NCBI GenBank assembly: GCA_022661535.1
Contig: JAKULF010000001.1
Span: 2,046,001 to 2,110,000, forward strand
DNA from: Eutypa lata
Lineage: Eukaryota; Ascomycota; Sordariomycetes; Xylariales; Diatrypaceae
DNA: 64,000 nt
Direction of reading: 5' to 3'
Shown here piece by piece: positions 1 through 9,840 of the stretch. The notes under the pieces are model-generated. The model saw only the letters and a program-made list of their open reading frames with translations, searched no databases and was not told the DNA's origin. Positions within the stretch are counted from its first letter, which is position 1, and the number at the start of each line of letters is the position of its first letter. The translations under genes and the position numbers were made by a program.

Positions 1-386
1 TCGAAGACTACGACGCCGAGGGCGACTTTGTCGGCATGGACATGGCACGCAAGTTCATCCAGATGGGTATGACGCGAGCTAAGAGGTACGCCAACCATGC
101 CGGAGGCAGGAAGTACAGGAAGGGCACACGGGAGGAACTGCCGAAGAGTGAAGGCCATGCGGATAAGGAGGAGAAGGAGGCTGCGAGTCGGGTTTTTCGG
201 GAGGTTTGGTTGCGTTGTAGGGAGCATGAGGGGTATCAGCGAAGAAAGGGAGAGTTCCTTCAGGAGCAGAGGGAGTGGGATGCTATGGAAGCCGGGAAAG
301 GGGGTTCTGCTAGCGGGCGTTCACTGAGAAGTAGCAGTAAGAAGAGAGAACCACGGTTGGTAGAGAAGGGATTAGTGTCAACATGA
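1..386 (+). CDS. DUF4385 family protein, 3' end only
   Basis: Open frame running in from the window edge (codons from base 3) to a stop at 384-386, so only the C-terminal about 127 residues are present. It opens with EGDFVGMDMARKFIQMG followed by TRAKRYANHAGGRKY, which I recognise as the conserved tail of the DUF4385 family, a small uncharacterised family found in bacteria and fungi. The tail is Lys/Arg/Glu-rich and looks disordered. The ATG at 36 is internal to this domain and is not taken as the start. No biochemical function is known to me for the family. Family assignment is from memory of the motif; the fragment length and the frame are direct observations. Confidence 0.72.
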   Translation, partial: EDYDAEGDFVGMDMARKFIQMGMTRAKRYANHAGGRKYRKGTREELPKSEGHADKEEKEAASRVFREVWLRCREHEGYQRRKGEFLQEQREWDAMEAGKGGSASGRSLRSSSKKREPRLVEKGLVST

Positions 387-1301
387 TTATTACCACAAAC
401 CTCTCCTGTCTGAAGTTTACATTTTGAGCAAATTGTTAATCCTGTTGGTGAAACTAGTAGGTAGCAGTGTCTAGTAAGTCTAGATTGGACCAGGTTTTAA
501 CTAGCTGCTGTCCAGCTCGAGATAAAATGTGTACTCTCCGCATCGCACCGGCGAGGACTATGAATAACAAAGAATGGGTTGTGGATCCACTAAGATCGGA
601 TATCAACACATGGGATCAGGGAAATAGGGCCAGACCTGAGTCTCAGTGGTAAGCATAGTAACTAGATGTTGTCCAGATATCCAACAATAATGGGTTGACA
701 CTGAACAGAAGCGTGTACATAGTTCCATCTCACGTTCAACCGGTTTTTACCACACGCAACTGGTGGGTTCTATACAGCTTCTCCCTTTTCCCAGTGTAGA
801 GATACTGCCGTTGATAACTCTTATAAAGGTAGGTTCCCCGGGGACAGGAGATTAGCTAAGCTGTGTCGCTTACTGATGCATAACGTGGGGTCACTGAACT
901 TGAGATACCAATATCAAGGACTAGTATTTTCTGTTACGAAGACGTTGTAAGCACTAGTGGAGGTGCAAAGGGGACATCAGCCCAAGCATAAATATTTGTT
1001 CGCCAACCTTTTTCTGAGCTCAGTGTGCTCACTTGTGTAGCGTCGGCCATTGATACCCAATCTGCCATCTAGGCCCCGTACTATGCAGCACTATCGTGGT
1101 AGTTCATAGTAGCTTCAATTCGCGTGGAGCAGTTGATGGCAACTTCTTACCTACTAGTTTCACCGCCCGGGTTAGGCCTTCATTTGTTCAAGACACACAC
1201 ATATGTGAAACATACAAGAAAAAAACAATCATAGAAGCATTGTCTAAGTGAGTGGAAAGTCAAGCAAGAGAAAGTCCTTTAGAAGACCCCAAAGGTTCAA
1301 A
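387..1301. other. Intergenic region
   Basis: About 915 bp with stops in all frames and no recognisable gene. It holds the 3' flank of the DUF4385 gene and the upstream region of the reductase that follows. A short in-frame extension (1248-1301, GTG start) precedes the reductase ATG but lacks a conventional start codon and looks like 5' leader. Confidence 0.6.
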
Positions 1302-2369
1302 ATGACAACCTCAACCCCCCAAACTACCAAACAATGGATCCTCGCTTCCAATCCCTCCGGGGAACCTATCCTCTCTGGACCCGACGCAACATTCAAGCTG
1401 CAAACCGCTACACTGCCGCCGCTGAAAGAGGGTCAGCTCCTCTGTAAGGTAGTCTACTTCTCAAACGATACAGGTCTACGCAACTTCATCCAGAGCACAA
1501 TAGCACCTGAGCGCTTGTACGTACCGCCCGTATCCGTAGGCTCTCCCATGCGCTCAGGAATCATCGCCGAGATCATCGAGTCCGCGGCGCCGACCTTCAA
1601 GGCCGGGGACCTAGTCATGGACTTCCACTTGGGCACATGGAGCGAGTTCGTCGTGCTGGAGGCCGCTACCTCGCAACCCCTAGCCCCGCTACCGGCAAAC
1701 CTGCCGCTGACGCACTACCTCGGCGCCTTCGGGGCGTCCGGCTTAGCTGCCTACACGGGCCTCTACTTCGCGGGCGAGGCGAAGCCCGACCACACGGTCG
1801 TGATCTCAGCTGCGGCAGGCGCCACCGGCTCCATGGCTATCCAGATCGCGGTCAAATTACTGGGTGCCAAGCGCGTAATTGGCATTGCGGGGTCCGATGA
1901 GAAGTGCGCGTGGGTGCGAGACCACCTCGGCGCGCACGCATGCGTTAATTACAAGAGTCCGACGTTCATCGAAGACTTGAAAGCGGCGACGCCCGACGAG
2001 GTCGATATGTACTTTGATAATGTGGGGGGACACGTGCTAGATGCGGTGCTGACGCGCATGAAGAAGCACGGCACGATTGCCGTGTGCGGGGCCGTTAGCA
2101 GCTACAATAGTGACGAGCCGACGGCGCTGCGGAATTGGTTCGAGCTGGTGTCGATGCGGATCACGATCCGGGGCTTCATCATGCTGGATTATATGGATAA
2201 GGCGCCGCAGATCCTGGGGGAGCTCGTTGGTGCTGCGGCGGATGGCAGGATCAAGTTGCAGGATAGTGAGACGGTGGTCGAGGCCCGCATTGAGGACCAG
2301 CCGGAGATGTGGATGCGATTGTTTAGTGGTGGGAACCGGGGGAAGCTTGTTACTAAGTTGATCGTTTGA
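1302..2369 (+). CDS. NADP-dependent zinc-independent medium-chain reductase (PTGR/alkenal reductase-like)
   Basis: Single-exon gene, 355 residues from the ATG at 1302 (context CAAAATGAC); the frame is open upstream to 1248 but only from a GTG. The N-terminal GroES-like half carries VGSPMRSGIIAEIIES. The C-terminal half has a Rossmann nucleotide-binding stretch, AAAGATGSMAIQIAVKLLGA, followed by GIAGSDEKC and the DMYFDNVGG motif seen in leukotriene B4 12-hydroxydehydrogenase/prostaglandin reductase-type enzymes. The cysteine ligands of zinc alcohol dehydrogenases are absent. Family members reduce the C=C double bond of enones or alkenals with NADPH. The length matches the family. The substrate cannot be read from sequence. 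The next gene on the same strand is a dioxygenase, but nothing shows they act together. Confidence 0.88.
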   Translation: MTTSTPQTTKQWILASNPSGEPILSGPDATFKLQTATLPPLKEGQLLCKVVYFSNDTGLRNFIQSTIAPERLYVPPVSVGSPMRSGIIAEIIESAAPTFKAGDLVMDFHLGTWSEFVVLEAATSQPLAPLPANLPLTHYLGAFGASGLAAYTGLYFAGEAKPDHTVVISAAAGATGSMAIQIAVKLLGAKRVIGIAGSDEKCAWVRDHLGAHACVNYKSPTFIEDLKAATPDEVDMYFDNVGGHVLDAVLTRMKKHGTIAVCGAVSSYNSDEPTALRNWFELVSMRITIRGFIMLDYMDKAPQILGELVGAAADGRIKLQDSETVVEARIEDQPEMWMRLFSGGNRGKLVTKLIV

Positions 2370-2820
2370 GTCTGTACGACAGACACATGATGTCATAATT
2401 GTAATGTATTGCCGACTACATTCGACTTGGTATTATCATCATAGGCTGACTACCTACTTACATAAGAAGTATTTCGAGAATGTAAAGGGCGCTATCATTG
2501 GGATTTGAATGTCAGGAGGGGTTCCAATAGTGTTCAAGGCCCGCTAAGCTCATTGCCGCCCGGTACAAGGACTGTACCCACCCGCCCCCCTTGATCGCTA
2601 TCCTGCTGGTTCTATTACCCGATTTGGAAACTTACTCCACTCCGACATGCAACGCTATATACCTGTGCCCATCGAGAACTGGAATATAAAACCTCTTAGA
2701 CAGACTGTGGAATTTCCTAACTAGATGAAGTCTAGAGCTGTACATTTTGTCACCCTACCTCAACTGCTTAAACCTAGATTCCAGGACTTATACGCTACCT
2801 TTCACTGATAGACTCTCATC
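2370..2820. other. Intergenic region / promoter of the PhyH gene
   Basis: 451 bp between the reductase stop and the dioxygenase ATG. It contains a TATA-like ATATAAAAC at about 2691. No other gene was seen. Confidence 0.5.
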
Positions 2821-3892
2821 ATGTCTGGGGTGGGTGACAAGTTCGGACCCGAGGTCCAGAAGCTCCCAGCCGATGCACCAATGGAAGATATCTTGCACCT
2901 CCTCAAGCGTGATGGCGGCGTTTTTATCCAGGGACTTATACCAGAAGCGGACGTCGATCAAGCTTTTGCGGAGTGTCGAGAACGGCTCGAGTCAGATGTG
3001 GAGTGGAATGGCTCCTTCTTCCCCAGTATTGATGCCCTCCCTCTTCAGCTACACAGCCGCAAGAATAGAACACGCTAACTGAGATACTAGAGGAGACTCA
3101 ACGTGCGCCGGGGCTGCTTGCGCTCAGCCCTACATACGCGAAGACGCAGATGATGAACGCTGTCTTCCAGCAGGTGTGCGATTACTTCCTCACCACGCGC
3201 AGCTGGTTCTGGTGGGGCGACGAACAGAAAGAGTCGGTCTCCAAACCTTACATCCACTCCTGTACGGCTATGAGGATTGCTCCCGGAGGCAAAGCTCAAC
3301 CTCTCCATCGCGATGACTATATTAATCACAACTACCACGAGGAGATTGGCGAGTGGGACGATGAGCGCGATAAGAATAGGGAGTCGGCCATTGGATTCTT
3401 TGTAGCTGGTTCAAGGATTACTAAGGAGAACGGCGGAACTCAGTTCATTCCCCGGAGCCATCTTTGGTAGGTTTCTGAATCGCCCACCCTTATTGTCTTC
3501 CGCCGCTACGATATTCCTAGTATTAATAGCATCATTCTCAACTCAGGGGCACCAACCGCAAGACACCTCCGCGCGTCGACGAGTGCATCTTCTCAGATAT
3601 GCACAAGGGCGACGCATTCATCATGTTAGCTTCTGCCTACCATGGCGGCGGTGACAACATCACCAAGGACGAGTATCGCCTGTTGTTCTCGACGTTCGCG
3701 GTTCGCGGATATATGCGGCAGGAGGAAAACCAGTTCCTCACCGTGCCATTGGAGATGGCTAAGACTTACGACCGCCCGATTCAGGAATTCATGGGTTACT
3801 CTATGAGTGACCCGGCTTGTGGCAACGTGGATCAAGTCGATCCCATTTTCCTCTTACGCCCAGAGCTCAAGCAGCGGCCTAAGGACTTCTAG
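2821..3892 (+). CDS. Phytanoyl-CoA dioxygenase (PhyH) family protein
   Basis: Three exons, 2821-3025, 3091-3466 and 3547-3892, joined by GT-AG introns of 65 and 80 nt; together they encode 308 residues in frame. Splicing restores FFPKETQRAPGLLALSP across intron 1 and SHLWGTNRKTPP across intron 2. The iron-binding facial triad of Fe(II)/2-oxoglutarate dioxygenases is visible: HRD (H141, D143) in QPLHRDDYINH and a distal His (about 226) in ASAYHGGGDN, followed by the DEYR arginine region that binds 2-oxoglutarate. Fungal PhyH proteins often hydroxylate or desaturate secondary metabolites, but there is no biosynthetic core enzyme nearby, so the substrate is unknown. No signal peptide is seen. 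Confidence 0.9.
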
Positions 3893-4441
3893 TAAGAGTC
3901 ATAAAACTGTCTTTGTTTAATGGCGATCTTCCATCAGGGCAACGGGTTGGAAGTGGACGATACCCCCTTTCACTTGCTTCAGTTCTCAGGCCGCCATAGC
4001 TTTCTGTATGTATTTTTCGTACCACGCTAATGCACTAGATTTTGATCAATGAGAGCGCGAGGACAGGTGCAGAGCTTACGGCGGTGCGTGCAGCGATGCG
4101 ACCTGGCGGTGGCGCAGCCACCATACAAAGATAGGCTTAAGAGATGAAGCAAAATGTATAAAGTAACCTCGCGTTGCCGAGCTGAACATATTCTGCCAAG
4201 CCAATTAATACACGTGACCGGCGTAGAATCCCATCGATCCTTTGCATTGCAACCCCGCTCGTAACCATATTTTAACGTCAGTGATTCTGTCGATAAACGT
4301 TGACTGTAGATTTATTCACGTTGTTAAATCTAAGTTCTGCCAGTTGGTCCCGGACAGCTGGGATCAGCTAAATACGTAACGGCACAGTCGCACCTACCAC
4401 CACCTGTTCCCATAAACTGCCCTAGTTAGGTTCCACAGTCC
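3893..4441. other. Intergenic region with short GC-rich repeat
   Basis: 549 bp without a gene. At 4081-4122 lies a GC-rich segment containing a perfect 6-bp-stem hairpin (4108-4122, GGTGGC-GCA-GCCACC). A related copy occurs in opposite orientation near 36.67 kb. Confidence 0.5.
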
Positions 4442-5349
4442 TGGTATTGTATTGTACAAATCGGGTCCACTTAGTTTCCGAACACCTTTAAAATTGTAAT
4501 TATAATACATAAAAATTAATAACTTTACGGATTTAAAGGCTATTAACTTGAGATTTAAGCTATATATTAATAATACTATATTATATATTACTTTAAAATA
4601 AAGTTTATAAAAACGTAAAAGCTTAATTTTTAATATTTAATTTAAAACTTTAATAAAATTAATATTTTTTAAATATAATGTAATTTTATATATTTAATAT
4701 ATATAAAAAAACTTACTTTTTAAAAAGTTAATATATATAAAAAATATTATAATTATAATTAATTTTATTAAAAAATATATAATATATAATTTTTTATAAT
4801 TTTTTAAAAACGTAATATAATTTTTATTAAACTTTTTAAATTAAATTTTTAAATTATAAAAAAATTCGATTTTAATGTATTTTTATATAAAGTTTTTATA
4901 TATAAAGTTTTAAAATATTATAAGTTATATTTATAAAGTTATTTAAGTTTTTATATAAAAGTTAATATTATATATTACGTTTTTAATAAATTATTAAAAA
5001 TATTAAATAATTATATAATATTATAAAAATATATATATATTTATAATATTAATTATATTATATAATTTCGATAAAAGATTTTTAAAAAATATTAAAATGC
5101 ATTAATAATTAACGATTAAAAATATAACGTAAAATCGTTATATTTTTAAAATATTATTTTAAATTAAAATTATTTATATATTATAAAAATTATAACGTTA
5201 AAATATTATATATATTTTAAAAAATATATATTTAAATTTTTACGAGTTTTTATTAACTGGTTGTTATTTTATTTAATTTTTTGGTTTTCTTTTATAAGAT
5301 TTATTGCTGTTCGGAAACTAAGTGGACCCGATTTGTACATACAATACCA
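4442..5349. mobile_element. Degraded TIR DNA transposon / MITE-like element (RIP-affected)
   Basis: About 908 bp bounded by inverted repeats: left arm 4442-4483 and right arm 5309-5349 are reverse complements apart from one inserted base, including the core CGGGTCCACTTAGTTTCCGA. Between them, from about 4490 to 5290, the sequence is almost entirely A and T, with TA steps everywhere and scattered CG, and no open frame. This is the pattern left by repeat-induced point mutation on a cut-and-paste transposon. A TA dinucleotide adjoins the inner repeat core at both ends, which would suit a Tc1/mariner-like element, but I cannot fix the target-site duplication because the flanks also pair. It is too short for a complete transposase. 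It ends 33 bp before the ATG of the NLR gene. Confidence 0.75.
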
Positions 5350-5381
5350 TTAGGCCGGGTCCGCCGCTAGCTAAGCCGACC

Positions 5382-8300
5382 ATGCCTGGAAACAAACAAC
5401 CTAGCGTGCACCGCATCGGTTTCACGCAGCTCTCTAGTGGCGATCCCGTGCAGACTAGACAGCCTAAAGTCAAGTAAGACAATGCATATCTCCTTAACTT
5501 AGTTCCCTCTTAACTGCCGAGATAGTGTCATTTTCGTCCATGGCTTAAGGGGTCACCCGCAGACGACATGGGAGAACGCAAAAGAAGATGCGACATCGAG
5601 TAAACCGAAAGCTTTCAAGAAACTCTTTCGTCCCAAACCATCGGAATCGACACGTGCTGACGAAGATACCGACAAAGACCCCGATAAGGTGTTTTGGCCA
5701 CGGGATTACCTCCTCGAGGACGAACCCGCCGCCGAGGTATGGACATATGGATATGATGCAGACGTCATCAGCGGCCTGTTCAAAGCCGGCAATAAGAACA
5801 GCGTATCGCAACATGGCCGAGACCTCGCCGTGAAGCTTGAACGGGAGATTAAAAACCAGGCAAGTCCGCACCCTTAACTTATGTCGAGGTTTCTCAACTA
5901 ACATATCGTAGATTCCAATTATATTCGTGGCACACAGTCTTGGGGGAATAATTGTCAAAGATGTATGTTTCATCTTTGTAGTAATAATTCTCTATTGCTA
6001 ATAAGCTATAGGCAATACGTCGATCTCAGATTTGCCAGTCGCGAACCAAGCTCGTCATCTTCCTCGGTACGCCCCATCGTGGCAGCGAGCAAGCGGGATG
6101 GGGTATTGTTGCATCGAATCTCGCCAGGCTCGCCTTTCAGGACTCAAACAAACGTATCATCAAATCGCTAGAAGTCAACGGCGAGGTCTTGGACAATATC
6201 CAAGACGAGTTCCTGCGAATAGCCAACGGGACCGGTATGAAGATACATTCATTCCAAGAGTCAACGGCCATGTCGGGGGTGAAGGGGCTGCATGAAAAGG
6301 TGTCAGCTATTTGAATTTGATCCTTACCGACGTATGAAGTCACAATCTAACCGCGCTATTCTTAGATTGTCGGCGATTTCTCCTCGAAAGTCGGTTTACC
6401 ACCACCATTCGAAATGGTCGAAAGTTTGGATGGGAACCATACGCAGATAGCCAAGTGCAGCAATAAGACAGATCGACGATATCGTGACGTCGTGGGGGTA
6501 CTTCAGCAGTTTATCCGCCGTGATATATTAGACGATAATGAGACTAGAACTCAGCAGCCAGTTCTAGCCAGTGGTATTGAACTCGAGGGAGGGGCCTTGC
6601 CAGGCCAGTCAGAAATACAACGAAGTAGTTAGTGTCCCCACAATACAACTTTGGTTAATTACTATGTCTATTAACCATGCTTCGGTTATTATAGATGACG
6701 TTGGTAGATCATGCCATTATATTCCACTTCCCAAAAATAGGCGATTTACCGGACGAGATTCCACACTTCACAAGCTCAAAAATACGCTGTTGATTGAGAA
6801 GAAAAGTCAGAAGCTCGCGGTTGTTGGCCTAGGGGGCGTGGGTAAGACCCAAGTCGCCCTAGAGCTTGCATTCTGGGTCAAAGATAGCCAGCCCGAATAT
6901 TCCGTCTTCTGGGTCCCAGCGCTAAGCGATGAAAGTTTTGAGCAAGCCTATGTGGAAATGGCTAGACTACTTGACATCCAAATCAAGAAAGATGAAGACC
7001 TCAAAGTGACCATCCGGCGTTACCTCGAGTCGGAAATGGCCGGGAACTGGTTTTTGATTGTGGATAATGCGGACGACATGGAGATCCTGTTCGGCCCCCC
7101 TGACAAACCGAGCGGCATAGATGAGTATTTGCCCAAAAGCGATAACGGCCTGGTCTTGTTCACCACGCGATCGAGAGAAGTGGCCGTGGCAACAGGAAGT
7201 GAAGTTATCGATCTGCATGAGATGAATCCAGAGGACGCCACGAGACTCTTCAAAAAGGCTCTTGGTCAAAACCAGCTACCCCCGGACGAGACAATAACCA
7301 ATGAGCTCCTTCAAGAACTTACGTATCTCCCGTTAGCTATCGCACAGGCTGCAGCCTATCTCAATCGAAATCAGATGCCAATCAAAAAATACCTCGCACT
7401 CTTGCGAGGAACAGAGCAGTCTATGGTTAGCCTAATGAGCCGGGAATTTCACGATGGTACCCGATATCGAGGCTCGCAGAATGCGATAGCGACAACCTGG
7501 CTAGTGTCATTTGATCAAATTCGCAGATCTGATCCAGTCGCTGCTGATCTCCTCTCGTTCACATCGTACATTGAGCAGAAGGCGATACCTCAATCGATCT
7601 TGCCTTGCTCGTCATCGGAAGAGGAACTAGAACACGCCATCGGGACACTCTGCGGGTATGCCTTTTTTGTCCGACGTGGAGACGACGACGTGTTTGACAT
7701 GCACCGTCTAGTACATTTGGCCACCCGAGTGTGGAGTCAGAAGCATGACCTCGTGGAAAAAAGCAAACACAAAGTAATTCAGCATCTTGATTCAATTTTC
7801 CCATCCGATGACGAGGAAAACCGCACATTGTGGAGAGAATACCTACCACATGCGCTGCAAGCTCTCCAGGAGAGTAATGAATACCAGGAGGAAAGGTTTG
7901 GTTTATATTACTACGTTGGGCGTTGTTTATATGCCGATCGACGGTTTAAAGAAGCTATTGCAGCCTTAGAAAAGACTTATCATTGGAGGAAACAACGACT
8001 TCCTGGAGAAGATCCCTCTCGGCTCGCATCGGAGCACCAGCTGGCCAGCGCTTACCTTCAAGACCGACAGATTAAAGAAGCTATCGAGATTTTCGAGCAC
8101 GTAGTGGCCGTCCAAAAGAAAACGTTGGCGGAAATGGACCATAACCGGCTCGCATCGGAGCACGCACTAGCCTACGCTTACCTTGAAGACCGACGGATTA
8201 AAGAAGCTATCGATATTCTCGAGCACGTAGTGGCCGTCCAAAAGAAAACGCTGGCAGAAATGGACCATAGCCGGCTCACATCGGAGCACGAGCTGGCTAG

Positions 8301-8694
8301 GGCTTACCTTCAAGACCGACGGATTAAAGAAGCTATCGACATTTTCGAGCACGTAGTGGCCGTCCGAAAGAAAACACTGGCGGAAATGGACCATAGCCGG
8401 CTCACATCGGAGCACGAGCTGGCTAAGGCTTACCTTCAAGATCGACGGATTAAAGAAGCTATCGAGATTTTCGAGCACGTAGTGGCCGTCCGAAAGAAAA
8501 CGCTAATTGAAATGGACTATAGCCGGCTCGTATCGGAGCACGAGCTGGCCAGCGCTTACCTTGAGGACCGGCGGATTCAAGAAGCTATCGATATTTTGGA
8601 ACATGTCGTAGCCGTTGAGAAAACCTTAGATATGAGTGCTGAAGACAGGCTAATATCACAAGGTTTACTCAAACAAGCATATGACATGTTATAA
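5382..8694 (+). CDS. NLR-like receptor: alpha/beta hydrolase - NB-ARC - TPR
   Basis: Six exons, 5382-5473, 5526-5859, 5912-5962, 6012-6299, 6366-6627 and 6695-8694, total 1008 residues with every junction in frame. Intron 2 (5860-5911) is GC-AG (CAG|GCAAGT); the others are GT-AG. The N-terminal domain is a DUF676-type alpha/beta hydrolase: VIFVHGLRGHPQTTW (about residues 32-46), the nucleophile elbow AHSLGG with Ser151, and IFLGTPHRGS. NB-ARC follows: P-loop VGLGGVGKTQ (about 386-395), Walker B WFLIVDNADD (about 461), LVLFTTRSREVA, a GLPL-like YLPLAIAQAA and an MHD-like DMHRLVHLA (about 677). The end is a TPR array (about 785-1000). Fungal proteins of this architecture are NOD-like receptors linked to heterokaryon incompatibility or immunity; that role is inferred. 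The last intron could start at 6625 instead of 6628. The start lies 33 bp from a degraded transposon, so an ancestral 5' end could have been lost. Confidence 0.85.
8020..8640 (+). repeat. Five tandem 126-bp TPR-coding repeats
   Basis: Units start at 8020, 8146, 8272, 8398 and 8524, each encoding 42 residues of the form RLxSEHxLAxAYLxDRxIxEA followed by IxIxEHVVAVxKKTL. Units 3 and 4 differ at about nine of 126 bases by eye; unit 5 diverges in its second half. Changes cluster at a few codons: the residue after SEH is Gln, Ala or Glu, and the residue after LA is Ser, Tyr, Arg or Lys. The preceding segment (from about 7890) is a more divergent TPR. Confidence 0.9.
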
Positions 8695-9840
8695 ATGTTA
8701 TGTCCGTCTTGGGTGGCAGGTACAGGCCAGGACAATGGGGAGGTTGTTCACAATAAACGAATGCTTGGTTGCTAGGAGAGGTGTCTTAAGAGATCCATCT
8801 TACTATTGTCTGTAGATAGCTTAAAGGGACAGCCACCTACCGCTTCGCCTTCCTTGTGACAAGGGCTATAGGACTTGGAACTGAGGTTATATTCAACTAA
8901 TAATCTTCTTTAATCCTAAGGTCCATGAAGTCGTTTCATTTCTTCTCTCCGTATGTACCCACGTCAACTATGTATATAAAAATTATAGCACGTATATTTA
9001 TCATTATAGTGCCTACCATCCTAGCCGCTGATAATATCTGTTGGCACTATTAGGCATCTTTGCATACCGATATCGTTAAAGGACCTTCAAGCAGTTGACA
9101 GGTTGTCTGTCTTGGCTAGGTAACAACACCTGGCTCCATTTCCCGTGGAACATTCCTTTCTACAACTTGTGTGGGATATTCGGTGGGATAGCAGAGTAGT
9201 GGCTGAGAGCCACGAGGTTAAACGGAGGGATTCGGTGGAAGATGTCACCATTCCAGCGTTTGTAGCCGGAATCGCACCTATGTAACTACAGATTCTGACC
9301 TAGGTTCCTGACAATACATCAAACTTCCTGAGACCGGTAAAATGACCCCTAACTTTCCACAACTTGTTATGTTTACCCATTCCCTGATGTTTCGAATTAT
9401 GTGGCGTGTCTTCCCTCTAGTCCGTAACAGTACTTTAATGATCACCATTACTTCCCGGATATTAACCTTGAACTGAACGACACCTAGCTTGACGAACTAA
9501 AAAGGAAATTGGAACAGTCGTCCCCTTAGCGTAAACCCAGCTGTTAAGTCGTCTAGCCGTATAATAAAGCGAGCTAGTCTCGTTGAGCAAGTCTAAACAG
9601 TTAACTAAGACATATTATGCTCTCGTGGTACCGTAGTTGTCCCGGGTGAGGTTGGCGTCTTTATCCTCCTCAATATTTGGTTTCTGGAAGAGCTGGCGTA
9701 AATTTTTTGTTTTCTCTAGAATATATACATAGAACAGAAATATATACAGGAATTTAAGTCGTTTCCCTCGTCAGAGGTAATCACGAAATATACCAAACGA
9801 TCAAGTGACGTTATATAGTAATGGGTGTGTAGCTAGTTCT
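8695..9840. other. Intergenic region, 3' flanks of converging genes
   Basis: 1146 bp between the NLR stop and the stop of the minus-strand secreted-protein gene. No open frame, RNA gene or clear repeat was recognised. Confidence 0.5.
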
